A stretch of 36,967 bases of DNA, taken from Devosia insulae DS-56. GTDB taxonomy: Bacteria > Pseudomonadota > Alphaproteobacteria > Rhizobiales > Devosiaceae. A program made the translations under genes and the position numbers. The notes beneath the pieces are model-generated. The model did not search any database. It saw only the letters and a program-made list of their open reading frames with translations, and was not told the origin of the DNA. Below, piece after piece: positions 1-9,021 of the stretch. The DNA lies in assembly GCF_000970465.2 (NCBI RefSeq), contig NZ_LAJE02000107.1, forward strand, positions 1-36,967, in the 5' to 3' direction. Within the stretch, counting starts at the first letter, position 1, and the number at the start of each line of letters is the position of its first letter.

Positions 1-82
1 CCCTCCCCCTAAACATGGGGAGGGAGACCAAAACACTGGCTTCCCAGTAAGCGTCTCCCTCCCCCTGATTCAGGGGGAGGGA
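1..82. repeat. Two C/G-rich palindromic repeats downstream of cysK
   Basis: Two inverted repeats stand next to each other: CCCTCCCC (1-8) with GGGGAGGG (17-24), and TCCCTCCCCCTGA (56-68) with TCAGGGGGAGGGA (70-82). They lie just past the cysK stop codon and could end its transcript, but no T-run follows on the minus strand. Similar elements occur at 4434-4451, 9986-10102, 11354-11390 and 36898-36920, so this looks like a dispersed family of intergenic palindromes. No gene is visible in 1-133. Confidence 0.6.
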
Positions 83-133
83 TCAAGGGTGGAGGTCAGC
101 CCGCGCCGGCCGAACCGATAGGTCTTCGCGGAA

Positions 134-1189
134 CTAAGCCGCCACCTTCGGCGGCAGCTGCTGGCCCGGGGTAGACACCGAGATCGCTTCCTCTTCCGGC
201 GACATGTCGGCCGGCACGTCCGCGAATAGCGGGGTCGAGAGGTAGCGCTCGCCAGTATCGGGCAGCATCGCCAGAATGGTCGAGCCGTCGGGCGCCGTCT
301 CGGCAACCTTCAACGCCGCGGCGAAGGTCGCCCCGGCGGTGATGCCGACGAAGATGCCTTCCTTCTGCGCCAGCTGCATCGACTGCTTCATCGCATCGGG
401 GCCGGCAATGGTCAGCACCTGGTCGATCAGCTTCTCGGTGACCGCCTCATTGGTGATCCACGGAATGAAGTCGGGGCTCCAGCCCTGGAACGGGTGCGGC
501 TTCCACGCCGAATGGCTGCCGGTGGCAGCATGGTCGGCGCGCCGCTCTTGGCCTTCACCACTGGTCAGCATCGGCGCGCCTTCGGGCTCGGCGACGATGA
601 TCTTGGTGTTCGGCATCTTGTCGCGCAGCACCCGGCCGACGCCGGTGAGCGTGCCGCCGGTGCCGAAACCGGTGACCCAGTAGTCGAGCGGCTCGTCGGA
701 GAAATCGCGCACGATCTCCTGTGCGGTGGTCCGCGAGTGCATGTCGGGGTTGGCTTCATTCTCGAACTGGCGGGTCTGGAACCAGCCATTCGCCTCGGCC
801 AGGGCCTCCGCCTTGCGGATCATGCCGTTGGCGCGCTCGGCCGCCGGGGTCAGCACCACCTTGGCGCCGAGGAACCGCATCAGCTTCCGCCGCTCGACCG
901 AAAAGCTTTCGGCCATGGTGACGACCAGCGGATAGCCCTTGGCGGCGCAAACCATCGCCAGCCCGATGCCGGTATTACCCGAGGTGGCCTCGATCACCGT
1001 CTGGCCCGGTTTCAGCGCGCCGGACTTCTCGGCCGCCTCGATGACGCCGAGCGCCAGGCGGTCTTTCACCGACCCCAGCGGATTGAACGCCTCGACCTTG
1101 ACGTACAGCTTGACGTTTTTCGGGCCCAGCTTGTTGATCCGGACAACCGGCGTGTTACCGATGGTCCCCAGAATATCCTTGAATTTCAT
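134..1189 (-). CDS. cysK: Cysteine synthase A (O-acetylserine sulfhydrylase)
   Basis: This is a PLP enzyme that makes L-cysteine from O-acetylserine and sulfide in the cytoplasm. The 351-residue protein shows the PLP lysine in GSVKDR (K42), the TSGNTG substrate loop (69-74) and the GTGGT phosphate-binding loop. The internal segment rich in H and W (HSAWKPHPFQGW) and the C-terminal tail after GERYLST are typical of alphaproteobacterial CysK as I remember it. The ATG at 1189 is preceded by AGAGGAAGAACC, a good ribosome site; a longer open frame upstream has no such support. A separate candidate promoter lies at 1222-1250, so the gene need not depend on rsm22 upstream. Confidence 0.95.
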   Translation of the reverse strand: MKFKDILGTIGNTPVVRINKLGPKNVKLYVKVEAFNPLGSVKDRLALGVIEAAEKSGALKPGQTVIEATSGNTGIGLAMVCAAKGYPLVVTMAESFSVERRKLMRFLGAKVVLTPAAERANGMIRKAEALAEANGWFQTRQFENEANPDMHSRTTAQEIVRDFSDEPLDYWVTGFGTGGTLTGVGRVLRDKMPNTKIIVAEPEGAPMLTSGEGQERRADHAATGSHSAWKPHPFQGWSPDFIPWITNEAVTEKLIDQVLTIAGPDAMKQSMQLAQKEGIFVGITAGATFAAALKVAETAPDGSTILAMLPDTGERYLSTPLFADVPADMSPEEEAISVSTPGQQLPPKVAA

Positions 1190-1221
1190 GGTTCTTCCTC
1201 TTGGTGCCCCACTCAACCAAG

Positions 1222-1250
1222 AGAATACGCTTCGGCCTCGGGAGCGACAA
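1222..1250 (-). promoter_or_regulatory. Candidate sigma-70 promoter of cysK
   Basis: On the minus strand TTGTCG (1250-1245), a 17-base spacer and TATTCT (1227-1222) precede the cysK ATG by about 33 bases. Spacing is ideal and both boxes fit moderately. Predicted by eye only. Confidence 0.45.
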
Positions 1251-1286
1251 GTGAACCTATGGTACGGAATTGAGGAGACGACCGGC

Positions 1287-2243
1287 TTAGCCGTCTGTCG
1301 CATCGCCCCAATCGAGCTTCTTCGCCGCCTTGAAGGCCGGCTTGTCGCGGCTTGGTACGACCCGCGTCTCGAGCCCATCCGACCCGCACACCGCCAGCGT
1401 CACCGAGAACTTGTTCTCTTCCGGCCGCCGCAGCACGCGCCCCGGCGCCGGCGCACCTATGTCCGGGCGCGCCACAACCAGGTAGCTGTACTTCTCGTCC
1501 TCGTAGCCGAGCGTACCGCCCTTCATCCGCATGTGGTCGCGGCTGCGGCTGAGCCGCACTGCGAAGTGGCACCAGTCCGGCTCGAGCAATGGGCACTCGC
1601 GCTCGTGCGGACACGGTGCCAGCACCCGGCCCCCGAGTTCGATCAGCCGTCGCCGCACCCCCATCAGCCGCTGGTAGTCGCGCGGCCGACCGGGCTCGAT
1701 GATCGCCAGCACACCGTCGCTGTGCCGCCACAACCGTTCGGCTGCCGCCAGCATCTCGGCATCCGGCAGCTCGGTCAGCGCATAGGCACAAGTCACCAGG
1801 TCGTATCGGGTTACCAGCTCGAACCGCCCGAGATCAGCCTCCAGCAGCTCTGCATTGGCGAGCCCGGTCCCTTCGGCCAGCGTCCCCGCCAGCGCCAGAA
1901 ACGCCCGGTTGTGATCCATCAGCGTCGGCGCAATCCCCGAGAACGCTTCCGCCACCGCCCAGCCGGCAGTGCCCGGCCCTGCCCCGGCATCGAGCAGTGT
2001 TCGCGGCGCGAAGTCCGGCGCCCGAGCCTGCAACTCGCCAAGCACCGCTGATACGGCCGCGTACGTCGCAGGCATTCGGCTCAGCGCATAGGCAATGGCG
2101 TCGTCTGCACCGCCGATCACCTGCCGCGACGCGCCGCGTTGGCGATAGTGCTCGGAGATGCGTGCGGAACTGTCCCCCAGCCCCTTGCGGCCCTCTGCAA
2201 GTCGCCGTACCGCGGCGGCGAGGTCAGCTGGCAGGTCGGTCAA
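1287..2243 (-). CDS. Rsm22-family small-ribosomal-subunit methyltransferase-like protein
   Basis: The 318-residue protein has a SAM-binding glycine motif LLDAGAGPGT (83-92) of a class I methyltransferase. The C-terminal third carries CPHERECPLL and DWCHF, followed by RMKGGTLGYEDEKYSY, the hallmark of the Rsm22/METTL17 family that acts in assembly of the small ribosomal subunit. Four cysteines (C211, C217, C225, C286) are spaced much like the four Fe-S ligands described for human METTL17, so a 4Fe-4S cluster is likely. The ATG overlaps the stop codon of the upstream patatin gene by four bases (ATGA), which indicates translational coupling. Whether it methylates rRNA is uncertain for this family. 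Confidence 0.88.
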   Translation of the reverse strand: MTDLPADLAAAVRRLAEGRKGLGDSSARISEHYRQRGASRQVIGGADDAIAYALSRMPATYAAVSAVLGELQARAPDFAPRTLLDAGAGPGTAGWAVAEAFSGIAPTLMDHNRAFLALAGTLAEGTGLANAELLEADLGRFELVTRYDLVTCAYALTELPDAEMLAAAERLWRHSDGVLAIIEPGRPRDYQRLMGVRRRLIELGGRVLAPCPHERECPLLEPDWCHFAVRLSRSRDHMRMKGGTLGYEDEKYSYLVVARPDIGAPAPGRVLRRPEENKFSVTLAVCGSDGLETRVVPSRDKPAFKAAKKLDWGDATDG

Positions 2244-3085
2244 TGCCCCCTCGCCTTGCGGATGCTGTGGGCCAGCAGCGCGTCGGTCACCGCCCGTTTG
2301 AACCGATCCTTGTCGCCGGCCGCATTATCGACGATCTCGCGCACCCGCCAGAACTCGCTGCCGCCGAACGGCCCGACCTCGGCCCGGACATAAACGTCCG
2401 GGGAGTATTGCAGCACGGTGGCGTCGACCAGCTTTTGCGACATGATCTCCGTCGCCACCACGGCGGAATCGGTGATGCTCGGCTCACGCGAGGCATCGAG
2501 CAGTTGCGGCGTGCGATGCACGTCGATGCCGATAAGCACGTCGCACTTGCCGGCAATCAGCCCCAGCGGCAACGGGTTGGTGACGCCTCCATCGATGAAA
2601 TACCGACCCTCGACGTTCACCGGCCGGAACAGGCTGGGGATCGCCAGCGACGCGGCGATCGCCGGGCGCAGCGGGCCGGAGTCGAACACCACTTCCTTCC
2701 AGGCGTAGAAATCCGTCGCCACGACCGAGAACGGCACCTTGAGCGCGGCGAAATCGTCGGGAAACCCATCCGGCAGGAATGCCGTGGTGATCCCCTTCGG
2801 GTTCACCTGCATCGACAGGCCGTCTTCGATCATCTGCTTGAAGCTGAAGCGGTTACGATTCCACAGCGTCGAAGCGATCTGCTGCAGGCTGCCCAGCACG
2901 CCATAGGCATGTTCGCGCAGCTCCGCGCCGGTCATGCCGTTGGCCCAGCCCGAGCCGATCAGCGCGCCGATCGACGAGCCGGCGATGATTGAGGGTTTCA
3001 ACCCCAGCTCATCCATCGCCTCGATGTAGGGAATGTGTGCCAGGCCGCGCGCCGCGCCGCTGCCGAGTGCCACGCCGATCCGCAT
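2240..3085 (-). CDS. Patatin-like phospholipase family protein
   Basis: This 281-residue protein is a serine lipid acyl hydrolase of the patatin/RssA type. It starts MRIGVALGSGAARG, which supplies the oxyanion-hole glycines; the nucleophile lies in GSSIG (S38) and the dyad aspartate in FIDGGVTNPL (D165). The length fits single-domain bacterial patatins. The ATG at 3085 follows GGAGGCGGCACC, a strong ribosome site; an in-frame extension of 30 residues upstream is low-complexity and crosses the terminator hairpin at 3136-3160. It overlaps rsm22 by four bases. I recall CBS-patatin-Rsm22 as a recurrent gene order in Hyphomicrobiales, which matters for the chimeric gene just upstream. Confidence 0.9.
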   Translation of the reverse strand: MRIGVALGSGAARGLAHIPYIEAMDELGLKPSIIAGSSIGALIGSGWANGMTGAELREHAYGVLGSLQQIASTLWNRNRFSFKQMIEDGLSMQVNPKGITTAFLPDGFPDDFAALKVPFSVVATDFYAWKEVVFDSGPLRPAIAASLAIPSLFRPVNVEGRYFIDGGVTNPLPLGLIAGKCDVLIGIDVHRTPQLLDASREPSITDSAVVATEIMSQKLVDATVLQYSPDVYVRAEVGPFGGSEFWRVREIVDNAAGDKDRFKRAVTDALLAHSIRKARGH

Positions 3086-3135
3086 GGTGCCGCCTCCAGT
3101 CCGCCTTCTTATGCGACGGCGCCGCCCCAAATGAA

Positions 3136-3160
3136 AAGGCCCCGCCGATGGCGGGGCCTT
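3136..3160 (-). terminator. Rho-independent terminator after the CBS-ClpX gene
   Basis: Stem AAGGCCCCGCC (3136-3146) pairs perfectly with GGCGGGGCCTT (3150-3160) around a 3-base loop. Read on the minus strand the right arm runs into a short T-tract, so it should end the transcript of the gene at 3242-4324. Confidence 0.85.
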
Positions 3161-3187
3161 CGAACTCTTGCTCATCGAGCGTGTTCA

Positions 3188-3208
3188 GGAAAAGTTGCAG
3201 ACTTTTCC
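3188..3208. repeat. GGAAAAGT...ACTTTTCC palindromic repeat, copy 1
   Basis: GGAAAAGT (3188-3195) and ACTTTTCC (3201-3208) flank TGCAG. The next bases read CGGTTCGAAC. The same element with the same flank (CGAACC), in the other orientation, is at 14251-14272, and a related palindrome is at 30668-30691. It sits between the ClpX-like stop codon and the terminator. Confidence 0.6.
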
Positions 3209-3241
3209 GGTTCGAACGCGCGACAAACAAAAACTCTCGGA

Positions 3242-4324
3242 TCAGGCGCTGGTGGACAGCGCCTCTTCCTTCTTGCGCTCGGCATAGATGTACAGCGGAC
3301 GCGCGTCCTTGCCGTTCACCACTTCCTCGCTGATCACCACTTCTTCCACGCCATCGAGCGACGGCAGGTCGTACATGGTGTCGAGCAGGATGCCTTCGAG
3401 GATCGAGCGGAGGCCACGGGCGCCGGTCTTGCGCTCGATGGCATGCTTGGCGATCGCCTTCAGCGCATCCTCGTGGAAGGTCAGTTCTACCTCTTCCATC
3501 GAGAACAGCCGCTGGTACTGGCGCACCAGCGCATTCTTCGGCGCGGTCAGGATTTCGATCAGCGCGGGCTCGTCGAGATCTTCGAGCGTCGCGAGGATCG
3601 GCAGGCGGCCGATGAATTCGGGGATCAGCCCGAAGCGCACCAGGTCTTCCGGCTGCACGTCCTTCAACAGGTCACCGACGCGGCGATCCTTGGGATCCTT
3701 GACCACGGCCGAGAAGCCGATGCCCGAGCCCTCGCCACGCGCCGAGATGATCTTCTCGAGCCCGGCAAACGCGCCGCCGCAGATGAACAGGATGTTGGTC
3801 GTATCCACCTGCAGGAATTCCTGCTGCGGATGCTTGCGGCCGCCCTGCGGAGGCACCGAGGCAACGGTGCCTTCCATGATCTTCAGCAGCGCCTGCTGCA
3901 CGCCTTCGCCCGACACGTCGCGGGTGATCGACGGGTTGTCCGACTTGCGGCTGATCTTGTCGACGTCGCCGATCGAGACGATGCCGGTGAGTTTGCCGGC
4001 CTCGACGATGGGGATGTGGCGGATGCGGTGGCGGGTCATGGTTTCCATGAGGTCCGAAACCGAGCTGGCCGAGGTGCAGGTGATGACCTTGCTGGTCATG
4101 ACGTTGCGCACCGGGCCGGCGAGAACCGCAACGGGGTCCTTTTCGAGGTGACGGACGACGTCACGCTCGCTGAGGATGCCCGCGACCTTGCCCTTGGCGT
4201 CGACGACGACCACGGCACCGATTTTCTTGCTGTTCAGTATCCGCACCGCTTCGGAGAGCGGCGCGCCGGCTTCCACCGTGAAGACGGTGTGGCCCTTGGA
4301 TTGAAGGATAGTCTCGACTTGCAT
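3242..4324 (-). CDS. Chimeric CBS-domain pair fused to the C-terminal half of ClpX
   Basis: The 360-residue frame is uninterrupted. Residues 1-120 are a tandem CBS pair ([20 protein letters not shown], then [19 protein letters not shown]), normally a small adenine-nucleotide-sensing protein. From residue 121 on ([12 protein letters not shown]) the sequence is ClpX from just after Walker B to its C terminus: RKH loop (163-165), sensor-1 region (TTNILF), IGF loop for ClpP docking (202-204), arginine finger in FIGR (R240) and sensor 2 in GARGLR (R303). The zinc domain, Walker A, pore loop GYVG and the Walker B glutamate are absent, so it cannot be a working ATPase. The ATG at 4324 follows GAGAGGAGGACTGACG. 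The join is at about 3956-3970. It may be a real recombinant gene, a decayed one, or an assembly fault. Confidence 0.85.
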   Translation of the reverse strand: MQVETILQSKGHTVFTVEAGAPLSEAVRILNSKKIGAVVVVDAKGKVAGILSERDVVRHLEKDPVAVLAGPVRNVMTSKVITCTSASSVSDLMETMTRHRIRHIPIVEAGKLTGIVSIGDVDKISRKSDNPSITRDVSGEGVQQALLKIMEGTVASVPPQGGRKHPQQEFLQVDTTNILFICGGAFAGLEKIISARGEGSGIGFSAVVKDPKDRRVGDLLKDVQPEDLVRFGLIPEFIGRLPILATLEDLDEPALIEILTAPKNALVRQYQRLFSMEEVELTFHEDALKAIAKHAIERKTGARGLRSILEGILLDTMYDLPSLDGVEEVVISEEVVNGKDARPLYIYAERKKEEALSTSA

Positions 4325-4348
4325 CGTCAGTCCTCCTCTCAGGCGGCC

Positions 4349-4377
4349 ATAGTGCGCCAAAGGTGAGGAACGGACAA
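4349..4377 (-). promoter_or_regulatory. Candidate promoter of the CBS-ClpX gene
   Basis: TTGTCC (4377-4372), a 17-base spacer and CACTAT (4354-4349) lie about 25 bases ahead of the ATG at 4324 on the minus strand. The fit is moderate and by eye only. It suggests that the CBS part keeps its own promoter. Confidence 0.4.
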
Positions 4378-4402
4378 GAGTCCGATAGTCTGAGGTGGAA
4401 AA

Positions 4403-4427
4403 GGGGGCCGCTAGTGTGGCGGCCCCC
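4403..4427 (-). terminator. Rho-independent terminator after the 628-residue secreted protein gene
   Basis: GGGGGCCGC (4403-4411) pairs with GCGGCCCCC (4419-4427); on the minus strand the stem is followed by TTTT. It lies 58 bases past the stop codon at 4485. A CCTCCCCC/GGGGGAGG palindrome (4434-4451) lies between the two. Confidence 0.75.
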
Positions 4428-4433
4428 CTCTTA

Positions 4434-4451
4434 CCTCCCCCGTGGGGGAGG
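4434..4451. repeat. C/G-rich palindrome of the CCTCCCCC family
   Basis: CCTCCCCC (4434-4441), two bases, GGGGGAGG (4444-4451). Perfect stem with a core like the elements at 9986-10102 and 11354-11390. Confidence 0.5.
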
Positions 4452-4484
4452 GCGCTGTTCAGTGGATGTGGAAAGACCTGGTCT

Positions 4485-6371
4485 TTACTGCGCGGCGGGA
4501 GCCTTGAGGTCGCGCTTTTCGTCCTGGGTCGACGGGGCGGGCGTATCGAGCACCGGCAGTTCGACCGGTTCGCCGCTGGCTTCGGCGACGACGTTGAGCT
4601 TGCCGGCCAGCGCCGCCGGGTTGGTCTCGGCGGCAGCGAGGTCGGCGAGGCCGATGCCGGCTTCGTCCTTGGCGGTGATGGTCAGCTTCAGGTGCGAAGC
4701 GCCGCTGAGGAAGGTGCCGAGCTGCTGGGCAGCGGTCAGCGCTTCGGTGGTGTTACCGAGGAAGGCGAGCGTCATGCCTTGGGCCATGCCGGCGACGGCA
4801 GTGCGGAAGGCGGCCTCGGATTGGCCGGCATCCTTGGCGCCGGCGGCGAAGGCGAGCGCGCTCATGCCTCGGTCCTCGATCTCGATGGTGACGTCACGCA
4901 GGGTGAGCAGCATCGCGGCCATGGTGGCTTCGTCGGTGTTGTCGGCGAACAGCGATTGCGTGGCGTTGCCGAAGGTGCCCGAGAGGTTGACGCGCCCGAG
5001 CGCACCCATGTCGATCAGCACGTCATCGACCTTGATGGTCTGCGTCGCCTGGTCCCAGGCGAGCTTGGTGCCGAGCGAGATATCGAGCTTGTCGATGCCG
5101 CGGGCGAGGAGATCGGCCACCGGCAGATCGGTCATGTCGGCAGTGATCGGCAGGATGAAGTTGGCGAGGTTCAGCGAAATGTTGGCCGGAATGCCGTTGA
5201 CGTAGTTGCCGAGCGTCGCATCGAAGGCGCCGAGGGTGCCGGTGATGCGCTTGCCCGAGGATTCCGGATCGGGCACGTCGATGGTGAGATCGGTGAGGCT
5301 CATGCCGTCGAGCGCCGGGACGAGCTTCCGCCAATTGGCGGTGAAGTAGGCCTCATCGAGCGTGGTGGCCGCTTCGATGGCCGCGATGGCGGCGGTGAAG
5401 TCCATCTGCTTCCAGGTGAAGTTGCCGAACTTCAGGAAGCCGTCGTTCTCGACGGTCATGTCGAAATCGTCGAGCGAGATCTCGGGGTAGATGGCGGGCT
5501 CGAAGCCGCCGACGGTGATCGGGCCCGAGGCAACGGTGAGCGGGTTGCCCTTGTCGTCCTTGCCCGAGCAGCTGAAGCCCTCGAAAGTCATCGGCGTCGA
5601 GGAGAAGGCGGTGAACATGTCGGCGTAGAAGCGCACCAGCTTGGCGACCGTCTCGGGCGCCACGTCGGTGCCGGCCTTCTGGGCGGCCTCGGCTTCCATG
5701 ACGAGGGCGTTGATCTCGGTCATGCTCTGCTTGAGCGGGCGGGCGCTGAAGCTGCCGAGCTCGGCGGCGCCGAAGTCGCAGTTGACCACGTCGCCGCCCT
5801 TAAGGCTGCCGCCGGAGAATTTGAAGTCGGTATAGACCTCTTTCATCTCGGTGCCGGCGGTGGCGGTGGTGAGGCCGTAAAAGCCGAGGAGACTGGCCAG
5901 ATCGAAGCGGCTGGTCGACATCTCGCCGAACGTGGCGGTGAGGTTCTCTGGGCCAGTCAGGTCGGCCGAGCCGACATGGGCGCTGGCGGCGACGCCATCG
6001 GCGATGTTGTTGAGGGTGATGTCGCGATAGGTAATGACGAGGGTGCCGGCGCCTTCGCCCAGGTCGCTGGTCATCCTGAGCTCAGGGATGCTCAGCGAGG
6101 TGGCGTCGAGGGTGGCCAGCGCATCGAGCGCGCCCGGGGCGCCGGTAAACAGGCCGCGCACCGCGCCTTCGTTGATGTTGCCGTCGACCACTTCAACCGT
6201 GGGGACGGCGATGTCGTACATCGTGCCGGTGGCGCCTTTGATCTCGATGCCGGTGACAGAAAGCGTTTCGGCGGAAGCGCCGGTGACGGCAAAGCCGGCA
6301 AACACGGAGCCGAGCAGCAGGGCACGCATCGGACGCAGGCGGCCGAGCGGGGCGGAGGCGATACGGGTCAT
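4485..6371 (-). CDS. Large exported protein of unknown function (628 aa)
   Basis: I do not recognise the family. The N terminus has basic residues, then a hydrophobic stretch ([13 protein letters not shown]) ending in ASA before ETLSVTG, a clear signal peptide, so the mature protein should be periplasmic or outer-surface. The rest is rich in Gly, Asp, Thr and Leu, with many alternating strand-like stretches (for example [31 protein letters not shown]-like segments), suggesting an extended beta protein somewhat like AsmA or other long periplasmic beta proteins. A lone internal cysteine pair is possible (NCDFG, FSCSG). The C-terminal end is Pro/Ala-rich and charged. The ATG at 6371 follows GAGGAAACCGAC. 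It is followed by its own terminator and stands alone. Confidence 0.8.
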   Translation of the reverse strand: MTRIASAPLGRLRPMRALLLGSVFAGFAVTGASAETLSVTGIEIKGATGTMYDIAVPTVEVVDGNINEGAVRGLFTGAPGALDALATLDATSLSIPELRMTSDLGEGAGTLVITYRDITLNNIADGVAASAHVGSADLTGPENLTATFGEMSTSRFDLASLLGFYGLTTATAGTEMKEVYTDFKFSGGSLKGGDVVNCDFGAAELGSFSARPLKQSMTEINALVMEAEAAQKAGTDVAPETVAKLVRFYADMFTAFSSTPMTFEGFSCSGKDDKGNPLTVASGPITVGGFEPAIYPEISLDDFDMTVENDGFLKFGNFTWKQMDFTAAIAAIEAATTLDEAYFTANWRKLVPALDGMSLTDLTIDVPDPESSGKRITGTLGAFDATLGNYVNGIPANISLNLANFILPITADMTDLPVADLLARGIDKLDISLGTKLAWDQATQTIKVDDVLIDMGALGRVNLSGTFGNATQSLFADNTDEATMAAMLLTLRDVTIEIEDRGMSALAFAAGAKDAGQSEAAFRTAVAGMAQGMTLAFLGNTTEALTAAQQLGTFLSGASHLKLTITAKDEAGIGLADLAAAETNPAALAGKLNVVAEASGEPVELPVLDTPAPSTQDEKRDLKAPAAQ

Positions 6372-6540
6372 GTCGGTTTCCTCAGTCGCAAAATCATGAG
6401 ACGCCGCGTCCCGCGCTCACCTTGGGTGAGGGAGGACACGGCGCGGGGAACGGCCCGAAGTGAGCGTCACCGGCTTCTAGCCTAGCCTAGCTAACGGGAA
6501 GATGAACGGCGACGCGCGAAACGCGTGGAATTATGCCGTT

Positions 6541-6873
6541 TCAGCCTTCGCCATGGCCGGGCTTCCAGGCGGCAAGCGGATTGGCCTGGCGGGCCCTGGG
6601 CGGCTGCAGGCCCTCGCGCAGAATGGCGCGGACGACTTCGATGAGGATGGCGAAGAGCAGGGCGCAGAGCGGCACGAACAGCAGCACGACGGCGGTGTCG
6701 ATCTCGCCGGCGCCGATGATGGCGCGGGGCGGGATGATACCGAGCAGCAGCGCGATGCCGGCGCCGACGAAGGTGAGCGAGAACGAGATGGCTGTCGCCG
6801 CACTCAGGGCGTTGCGGAACAACGGCCGCCGCAATGACGGTCGCTTCGGCTGGGGAAGCTTGGTGGGAGACAT
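6541..6873 (-). CDS. Small two-helix membrane protein, unknown
   Basis: The 110-residue frame begins MSPTKLPQPKRPSLRRP, a basic cytoplasmic head, followed by two strongly hydrophobic segments (about 25-50 and 60-82) and a charged tail ending near RARQANPLAAWKPGHG. This is a plausible inner-membrane protein of two helices. No family is recognised. The ribosome site before the ATG at 6873 is weak (AGCGAGTCCTC), and a longer frame upstream lacks a better one. It diverges from the DUF4864 gene. Confidence 0.6.
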   Translation of the reverse strand: MSPTKLPQPKRPSLRRPLFRNALSAATAISFSLTFVGAGIALLLGIIPPRAIIGAGEIDTAVVLLFVPLCALLFAILIEVVRAILREGLQPPRARQANPLAAWKPGHGEG

Positions 6874-7018
6874 GAGGACTCGCTGAACAGGCAGATCACA
6901 ACGCAGTGATAAGGCCCACTGAATGCGCGGATGTTTCGTTGCTAAGTGGGTGAAGCGGGTACGATTTGAAGGCCATCGTGTGGCGAGAACCCGCCGGGCG
7001 ACGTTGGGGAGATGGGAT

Positions 7019-7474
7019 ATGGGACTGTTTGCAACGGGGCTGAGGCTGGTGCTGGCGGGAGTGCTTGCCGCATTCCTGACGATCGGCATGGAGGCAAGGG
7101 CCCAGGATCAGAATACCGAGACGGTGACGCTCGAGCCATGGCAGAGCGTGATCACCAGCCAGATCGAGGCGTTCCGGACCAAGGATGCGGCTGGGGCATT
7201 CAGCTATGCCGGAGCAGGCTTTCAGGTAGCGTTCCCCAGTGCCGAGGCGTTCTTCAACGCCATCGTGACGGCGGGGTACGCACCGATCATGGACTCGCGC
7301 TCGCACAGCTTCGGCAAGTTCCAGAAGCTCGGCGACAAGGCGGTGGCGCAGGAGGTGAAGTTCATCGGTACCGACCAGGGTCTGTACAGCGCCATCTACA
7401 TGCTGGCCGAGGAGGCCAATGGCTGGCGGGCGCAGGGCGTGCAGCTTGCCAAAGAGGCCGGCGTCGGAATCTGA
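7019..7474 (+). CDS. DUF4864 domain-containing exported protein
   Basis: The 151-residue protein starts with a signal peptide (MGLFATGLRLVLAGVLAAFL, cleavage near ARA-QDQ). The mature part matches the DUF4864 pattern as I remember it: an early WQSVITSQIEAFRTKD helix, GAFSYAGAGFQ, a FFNAIV...YAPI segment and a C-terminal strand region with LYSAIYML and WRAQGVQL. The fold resembles small NTF2/SnoaL-like proteins; function is unknown. The ATG at 7019 is preceded by GGGGAGATGGGAT. Confidence 0.8.
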   Translation: MGLFATGLRLVLAGVLAAFLTIGMEARAQDQNTETVTLEPWQSVITSQIEAFRTKDAAGAFSYAGAGFQVAFPSAEAFFNAIVTAGYAPIMDSRSHSFGKFQKLGDKAVAQEVKFIGTDQGLYSAIYMLAEEANGWRAQGVQLAKEAGVGI

Positions 7475-7563
7475 GCCTTCCTGAGCCGAGAATGAACGGC
7501 GGTATCAGTGAATGTTCAACGGGTTGGAGCGAAAAGCGGGTAATTAGAGTCACGTTGTCCAGG

Positions 7564-7731
7564 ATGTTCCCGTTGAAGCTCCTCGCCCTTTCCGCCGTCC
7601 TCGCCGCCATTCTCGTCAGCCTGATGCCCGATGGCGAACAGGCGATGGGGAGCAGCAAGAGCAGCGTGCGGGCCGATGGCACCGAGATCTCACTGCCGGC
7701 GCATACACCGGTGCCGGCCCGGGCCGTTTGA
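7564..7731 (+). CDS. Possible small exported or membrane peptide (55 aa)
   Basis: A short frame encodes a hydrophobic N terminus (FPLKLLALSAVLAAILVSLM) and a Ser/Pro-rich tail ending VPARAV. This reads like a signal peptide or single membrane helix. The ribosome site is poor (GTTGTCCAGG) and there is no recognised family, so it may be chance. It lies between the DUF4864 gene and aspC on the same strand. Confidence 0.4.
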   Translation: MFPLKLLALSAVLAAILVSLMPDGEQAMGSSKSSVRADGTEISLPAHTPVPARAV

Positions 7732-7786
7732 CCTCCCCAGCCGTTTGACCAACGTCCCGGTTGTCTCTGGGCAATCGAAGCCTTAG

Positions 7787-9019
<1,233 letters not shown>

Positions 9020-9021
9020 CG

